Origin: a virus
Length of the DNA: 27,043 nucleotides
Reading direction: 5' to 3' (one strand)
IMG/VR virus record: IMGVR_UViG_3300042387_001562
Coordinates: 1-27,043 of that record
A program made the translations under genes and the position numbers. The notes under the pieces are model-generated. The model saw nothing but the letters and a program-made list of their open reading frames with translations, searched no databases and was not told where the DNA came from. Of this stretch, positions 23,611 through 27,043 are shown piece by piece. Each line of letters opens with the position of its first letter. Within the stretch, counting starts at the first letter, position 1.

Positions 23611-24099
23611 ATGGCAGTATTAGATCCAAACGAAATATTTTTCACAGCTTTTGAACCAAAGCAAACCAACCGATTTATCATGTACATTGATGGTATTCCG
23701 GCTTATGAAATCAAAGGAGTAGGAGCAGTAAATTTGTCTCAAGGCTCTGTAGCTTTAAACCACATTAACGTACAACGTTTTGTTAAAGGTAAAACTACAT
23801 GGGGCACTATTCAGTTTACCTTATTTGATCCTATCACTCCTTCTGGTGCACAAGCAGTAATGGAATGGGTACGTTTACATCACGAATCTGTAACAGGTAG
23901 AGACGGTTACTCTGACTTCTATAAGAAAGACCTAACATTTGATGTATTAGGTCCAGTAGGTGATATTGTGTCTGAGTGGGTTATCAAAGGAGCTATGATT
24001 ACCGAAGCTAATTTTGGAGATTACAATTGGGATGATGATGGAACTGCGGTTAATATTACAATGACAGTTCAACCTGATTACTGCGTATTGAATTTCTAA
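23611..24099 (+). CDS. 19: Tail tube protein (T4 gp19-like)
   Basis: A 162-residue tube subunit, equal in length to T4 gp19 (163 aa). Recognisable elements are FEPKQTNRFIMYIDGIPAYE at the start, the central KTTWGTIQFTLFDPITPSGA, and WVRLHHESVTGRDGYSDFYK. The C-terminus is FGDYNWDDDGTAVNITMTVQ. The protein stacks as hexamers inside the sheath and is the conduit for DNA. It follows the sheath gene as in T4, and a terminator follows it. Confidence 0.96.
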   Translation: MAVLDPNEIFFTAFEPKQTNRFIMYIDGIPAYEIKGVGAVNLSQGSVALNHINVQRFVKGKTTWGTIQFTLFDPITPSGAQAVMEWVRLHHESVTGRDGYSDFYKKDLTFDVLGPVGDIVSEWVIKGAMITEANFGDYNWDDDGTAVNITMTVQPDYCVLNF

Positions 24100-24122
24100 A
24101 AACCAATCACATATTTTTTAAG

Positions 24123-24153
24123 AAGAGCTTGGCAACCCCAAGCTCTTTTTTTA
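24123..24153 (+). terminator. Rho-independent terminator after tail tube gene
   Basis: GAGCTTGG (24126-24133) pairs with CCAAGCTC (24139-24146) around a 5-nt loop and is followed by seven Ts. The stem resembles that at 259-278, suggesting a common type reused in this genome. Confidence 0.92.
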
Positions 24154-24162
24154 TATTATCGT

Positions 24163-24185
24163 ATTATAAGGGAAAGTTCTTTAAT
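24163..24185 (+). repeat. Left arm of ~24-nt inverted repeat flanking the 91-aa gene
   Basis: The arm begins TATTATAAGGGAAAGTTCTT. Its reverse complement recurs at 24499-24523 with one-base length differences in short G and T runs. The arms enclose the whole 24215-24490 gene, with about 313 bp between them. It lies 9 nt after a terminator. Confidence 0.7.
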
Positions 24186-24214
24186 ATTATTCAACAATTT
24201 AAATTAAAAAAATT

Positions 24215-24490
24215 ATGACAACATTTTATTTTGTATTAGGTATGGTTACAGTCTTAGTAATTGCTGAGGTTGTAGCTGCATTTTTTGTAATTAAAATAAT
24301 TAATTCAATAAAATCAAAAACACAACATTTAGAACGTTCTCTTGAAGACGAAACAGGAAATCTACACCAACGGATTGATAACACTGAAAGACATATTGAT
24401 CATGAAGTTCAAGAGATTTACAGGCAACTTGATTCTCGATTAGATAAGTTAGAAAACAAATTAACACCAAAACAAGTTATAAAAGGATAA
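24215..24490 (+). CDS. Small membrane-anchored coiled-coil protein
   Basis: A 91-residue protein with one N-terminal transmembrane helix (about residues 4-27: FVLGMVTVLVIAEVVAAFFV). A charged helical segment follows (HLERSLEDETGNLHQRI ... REL-type heptads such as YRQLDSRLDKLENKL), predicted as a coiled coil on the cytoplasmic or periplasmic face. No family is recognised. It stands alone between a terminator and the gp26-like gene and is bracketed by a long inverted repeat, unlike any neighbour. Possible roles are lysis timing, superinfection exclusion or tail assembly at the membrane; none is supported beyond topology. There is no Shine-Dalgarno sequence. Confidence 0.7.
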   Translation: MTTFYFVLGMVTVLVIAEVVAAFFVIKIINSIKSKTQHLERSLEDETGNLHQRIDNTERHIDHEVQEIYRQLDSRLDKLENKLTPKQVIKG

Positions 24491-24498
24491 AGAATCCA

Positions 24499-24523
24499 AT
24501 TAAAGAACTTTCCCCTTATAATA
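24499..24523 (+). repeat. Right arm of ~24-nt inverted repeat flanking the 91-aa gene
   Basis: The arm reads ATTAAAGAACTTTCCCCTTA and continues TAATA. It is the inverted partner of 24163-24185. It overlaps the first bases of the ATATTTATAA motif that precedes the gp26-like gene, so inversion or pairing of the arms could affect that site. Confidence 0.7.
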
Positions 24524-24530
24524 TTTATAA
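24521..24530 (+). promoter_or_regulatory. ATATTTATAA motif upstream of gp26-like gene
   Basis: The 10-mer abuts the right inverted-repeat arm and ends 27 nt before ATG 24558, the longest spacing among the seven sites. Confidence 0.5.
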
Positions 24531-24557
24531 TCAACAAAGTTACACTAAATAAAAATT

Positions 24558-25298
24558 ATGGCTGAATTAAATTTCCCAACAGAGATAGTTGAGTTACCTT
24601 CAAAAGGATTAATATATCCCGAAGGTCATCCCCTTCGTAGCGGTAAAGTAGAAATGAAGTACATGACTGCCCGAGAAGAAGATATTCTTACTAATCAAAA
24701 TTATATAAGGCAAGGTATAGTAATTGATAAATTACTACAATCCTTATTAATTACCAAATTTGATTATGACGATCTTCTAATAGGAGATAAAGATGCTATT
24801 ATGCTATCAGCTCGTATTTTAGGATATGGGAAAAACTATACATTTGAATATCTAGGTGAAGATGTTACTATAGATTTAACTCTTTTAAAAGAAAAATCAC
24901 TAGATAAATCCAAACTAATTTCAACCAATGCTAATGAATTTTCATTTGTATTACCCCACACAGATAATACTATTACCTTTAAACTTTTAACCCAAAAAGA
25001 CGAAAAAAATATTGAAGCTGAAATTGAGGGTTTAAAGAAAATTAATAAAGAAGCTAATAACGAGTTAACCACAAGATTGAAACATATGATATTATCAATT
25101 AATGGTAACTATGATCAAAAATCTATTAGAGAATTTGTAGACAATGCATTTTTAGCTCGTGATTCCCGTGCATTTAGGGAATATTATAACGCTATAAACC
25201 CAGGCGTAGACACTAAAATCAAACACGAATTTATTGAAGGCGTAGAGGAGGACGTCAATGTCCAATTTGGAATTAACTTTTTTTGGCCTGACGCTTAG
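24558..25298 (+). CDS. 26: Baseplate hub / tail assembly protein (T4 gp26-like, T4_baseplate family)
   Basis: A 246-residue protein with the family entry IVELPSKGLIYPEGHPL (residues 10-26), then VEMKYMTAREEDIL and VIDKLLQSLL, and the family's characteristic end GINFFWPDA. T4 gp26 is a small assembly factor for the baseplate hub. The gene lies between the tail tube and tape measure genes, where other tailed phages keep tail assembly chaperones, so a chaperone role for the tape measure is also possible. Its last 41 nt overlap the next gene in another frame, and it contains a strong Shine-Dalgarno sequence for that gene. Confidence 0.82.
   Translation: MAELNFPTEIVELPSKGLIYPEGHPLRSGKVEMKYMTAREEDILTNQNYIRQGIVIDKLLQSLLITKFDYDDLLIGDKDAIMLSARILGYGKNYTFEYLGEDVTIDLTLLKEKSLDKSKLISTNANEFSFVLPHTDNTITFKLLTQKDEKNIEAEIEGLKKINKEANNELTTRLKHMILSINGNYDQKSIREFVDNAFLARDSRAFREYYNAINPGVDTKIKHEFIEGVEEDVNVQFGINFFWPDA
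25246..25251 (+). promoter_or_regulatory. Perfect Shine-Dalgarno AGGAGG inside the gp26-like gene
   Basis: AGGAGG lies 6 nt before ATG 25258. It is the only complete Shine-Dalgarno sequence I noticed in the window. It supports independent initiation of the overlapping 104-aa gene. As it encodes Glu-Glu in the upstream gene, chance cannot be excluded. Confidence 0.65.
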
Positions 25299-25572
25299 CC
25301 ATAGAACCCATATGTTCAATCAGATCCATGAAATATTATTTTATGGGCGAGGGGGGTATAATTATGATGTAATATATAATATGCCCATTTGGTTACGTAA
25401 ATTTACTTTTAATAAATTAAAAGATTACAATAATAAAGTAAATAATCAAGAAAGTGAAGATAATGTTCAAAAATCTATAGCAGCTATGAAATCGGTAGGG
25501 GCTACTAAAGATAAACCCCCTATAAACAAAATATCACCTCCTACTTATGTTACAAAGGCATCAAAAAAATGA
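25258..25572 (+). CDS. Small protein overlapping gp26-like gene, probable tail assembly factor
   Basis: A 104-residue protein in the +1 frame relative to the gp26-like gene, overlapping it by 41 nt. Residues 16-55 hold the most distinctive part: HRTHMFNQIHEILFYGRGGY, then YNMPIWLRKFTFNKL. The C-terminal half is polar and Lys/Pro-rich. Similar small proteins with an IHEI...GG...MPxxLR pattern occur next to gp26-like genes in marine T4-like phages. Position just before the tape measure gene suggests a tail assembly chaperone. The start at ATG 25258 is supported by AGGAGG. The overlap also holds a run of seven Ts (25278-25284), where a frameshift product could form. Confidence 0.75.
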   Translation: MSNLELTFFGLTLSHRTHMFNQIHEILFYGRGGYNYDVIYNMPIWLRKFTFNKLKDYNNKVNNQESEDNVQKSIAAMKSVGATKDKPPINKISPPTYVTKASKK

Positions 25573-25581
25573 TACCTTTTA

Positions 25582-25591
25582 ATATTTATAA
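25582..25591 (+). promoter_or_regulatory. ATATTTATAA motif upstream of tape measure gene
   Basis: The 10-mer ends 18 nt before ATG 25610 in the 37-nt gap after the 104-aa gene. Confidence 0.5.
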
Positions 25592-25609
25592 CATATATAG
25601 CATTTGAAA

Positions 25610-27043
25610 ATGGCAGATGATCCTAAAAAAATAGCAGAGGCTCTTGAAAGAATAAAAACATTGAACGAGGAAGTTAAGCGTCTTGGTGGGGAAGCTTTTG
25701 AAGATATTAATGCAGCCGTTAAATCTTTTGGGGGTGGGCTTAAAGGAGCACAAAAGGTAATAAAAGAGTTAAATTTTACCATAGATGATTTAAGAAATAG
25801 TTTTGATAATGTATCTACTACATTAAAAAATATTGTAGATGATATGGGGGGCATGGCCAAAGCCTCAAGACTTATAAATCGTGGATTTGATAAATTAGAA
25901 TCCTCAGCATCCAAACTTTCTCAGCATAAAAATAATGAATATATTTTATCTGCAAAACAAATAAAAGCTGAACAAGCTAAACAAACACTTGTTGTTAAGG
26001 ATCTTGAGTATCAACTTACTCGTTTAGGAACTAGCGAAGAAGATGAAAAAATAAAAAAAGAACTTAATGCACAACTTTTAAAACAAGAAGGCATAATTGA
26101 TAGACTTAAAACACTTACTAAAGAAACCTTAGAAGATGAAATAAAAATTCAAAAAACTCTTGGTTTAACCGGCCAAGCGTTTAAAGGAATTGCAAAAACT
26201 TTACAAAATATAGGTGTTGAAAGCGAATCTATTGAAGAAATTAATACTTCAATGCGTAAAGCTGCAGAAGAAGGTAAAACACTTAAAGTAGTAACTGAGG
26301 GATTAAAAGGTTCATTTAAAGCTATTAAAGAATCCCTACTTACAGACCCAGCAGTTCAATTAGCATTTTTAACTAAAACTTTTCAAACCCTATACAACAT
26401 AGGAATAAATTTTAGTAAAGATACAGCTAATTTAGCTAGAGAATTAGGAATATCTAGTAAAAACGCAGCTACATTAAACCGAGAATTTTATAGTCTTACC
26501 CTATCAAGCAAAAATGCATTTGGCAATCAGCAAAATTTTTTAAAAGCTACTTTAGAACTTAATGAATCTTTAGGTACTTCGGCTGTTTTTTCTGAAAAGG
26601 TTTTAAGTACACAAGCCCAAATCTCTAAAGTTACGGGATTAACTGCTGAAGAATCTGCGGATATTTATAAACTTTCTTTACTTAATGGCAAAACACAAGA
26701 AGAAATTTATGATTCTGTAGGAGCTATAAGAAAAGGAAATTTAAATAATAAAAAAGTTTTACAAGAAGTTCTTAAAACTTCGGGTCAATTAGCGGCACAA
26801 TATAAAAATAATCCTAAAGAATTAGGTAAAGCTGTAGTACAAGCCCAAAAATTAGGTTTAACTTTAGAACAAACCAAAAATATATCTAAAAATCTTCTTA
26901 ATTTTGAAGACTCAATCTCAGCTGAATTAGAAGCAGAATTATTAACAGGGAAAAATCTTAATTTAGAAAGAGCTAGATATTTAGCTTTAATGGGAGATTC
27001 TGCGGGAGCCGCTGAAGAATTAATGGAAAATTTAGGCCCAAAT
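25610..27043 (+). CDS. Tape measure protein, N-terminal part (cut by window end)
   Basis: A frame open for 478 codons from ATG 25610 to the right edge. The N-terminal region is long, helical and heptad-rich (IAEALERIKTLNEEVKRLGG; then VIKELNFTIDDLRNSFDNV), with extended coiled coils to about residue 200. Hydrophobic and Ala/Gly-rich segments follow, and elements typical of marine myovirus tape measures (LARELGISSKNAATLNREF; ISAELEAELLTGKNLNLERA). It sets tail length and is packed inside the tube. It is preceded by the ATATTTATAA motif and two probable tail assembly genes. The C-terminal part, including any membrane segment or lytic domain, lies outside the window. Confidence 0.85.
   Translation, partial: MADDPKKIAEALERIKTLNEEVKRLGGEAFEDINAAVKSFGGGLKGAQKVIKELNFTIDDLRNSFDNVSTTLKNIVDDMGGMAKASRLINRGFDKLESSASKLSQHKNNEYILSAKQIKAEQAKQTLVVKDLEYQLTRLGTSEEDEKIKKELNAQLLKQEGIIDRLKTLTKETLEDEIKIQKTLGLTGQAFKGIAKTLQNIGVESESIEEINTSMRKAAEEGKTLKVVTEGLKGSFKAIKESLLTDPAVQLAFLTKTFQTLYNIGINFSKDTANLARELGISSKNAATLNREFYSLTLSSKNAFGNQQNFLKATLELNESLGTSAVFSEKVLSTQAQISKVTGLTAEESADIYKLSLLNGKTQEEIYDSVGAIRKGNLNNKKVLQEVLKTSGQLAAQYKNNPKELGKAVVQAQKLGLTLEQTKNISKNLLNFEDSISAELEAELLTGKNLNLERARYLALMGDSAGAAEELMENLGPN

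Noticed and set aside
25278-25284. Seven-T run as a certain programmed frameshift site
   Set aside because: Only a possibility: the downstream frame has its own ATG with AGGAGG, and AGGAGG is about 26 nt from the run, too far to act as a classical frameshift stimulator.
26661-26670. Eighth copy of ATATTTATAA
   Set aside because: It lies in frame inside the tape measure gene and encodes Ile-Tyr-Lys after Asp; no start codon context follows.

Overview
The window is a block of late (virion assembly) genes from an AT-rich, T4-like contractile-tailed phage. All convincing genes are on the + strand and tightly packed. It carries the T4-type set in recognisable form: large terminase (gp17-like), portal (gp20), prohead core proteins, prohead protease (gp21), scaffold (gp22), major capsid protein (gp23), neck proteins (gp13/gp14-like), tail sheath stabiliser (gp15-like), sheath (gp18), tube (gp19), a gp26-type baseplate protein and the start of a tape measure protein. 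No integrase, tRNA, CRISPR array or insertion sequence was seen. Almost no start codon has a Shine-Dalgarno sequence and leaders are A/T-rich. That fits a Bacteroidetes (flavobacteria-like) host, but this is inference only.

Layout. 1-123: tail end of a Gly-rich protein, then a terminator. 315-1838: NadR-like P-loop kinase, a small coiled-coil protein and a membrane-anchored protein. 1835-8683: terminase, portal, three core or unknown head proteins, protease, then a terminator. 8684-8882: a hairpin-rich leader. 8883-11689: scaffold and major capsid protein, then a terminator. 11758-13436: a small unknown gene, a probable virion fibre and PhoH. 13476-16359: neck and tail-completion genes. 16469-21813: a small coiled-coil gene, then a six-gene glycan-related cassette (beta-propeller glycosidase/phosphorylase-like protein, TPR-FkbM fusion, FkbM methyltransferase, GT2, GT9-like, 2OG-Fe(II) oxygenase-like). 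21862-24099: sheath and tube, then a terminator. 24215-24490: a small membrane/coiled-coil gene between inverted repeats. 24558-27043: gp26-like gene, overlapping 104-aa gene and tape measure (cut by the window end).

How the parts fit. The terminase fills a head built from portal, core, scaffold and capsid proteins, which the gp21-like protease matures. Neck proteins and the gp15-like protein join the head to the sheath and tube. The glycan cassette sits between gp15 and gp18, the place occupied by genes 16-17 in T4. It could modify virion or host-surface glycans.

Three signals are least explained by known features. The 10-mer ATATTTATAA lies 3-27 nt before seven assembly-gene starts, once directly after a terminator. 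A ~24-nt inverted repeat brackets the 91-aa membrane gene. The glycan cassette is the third.
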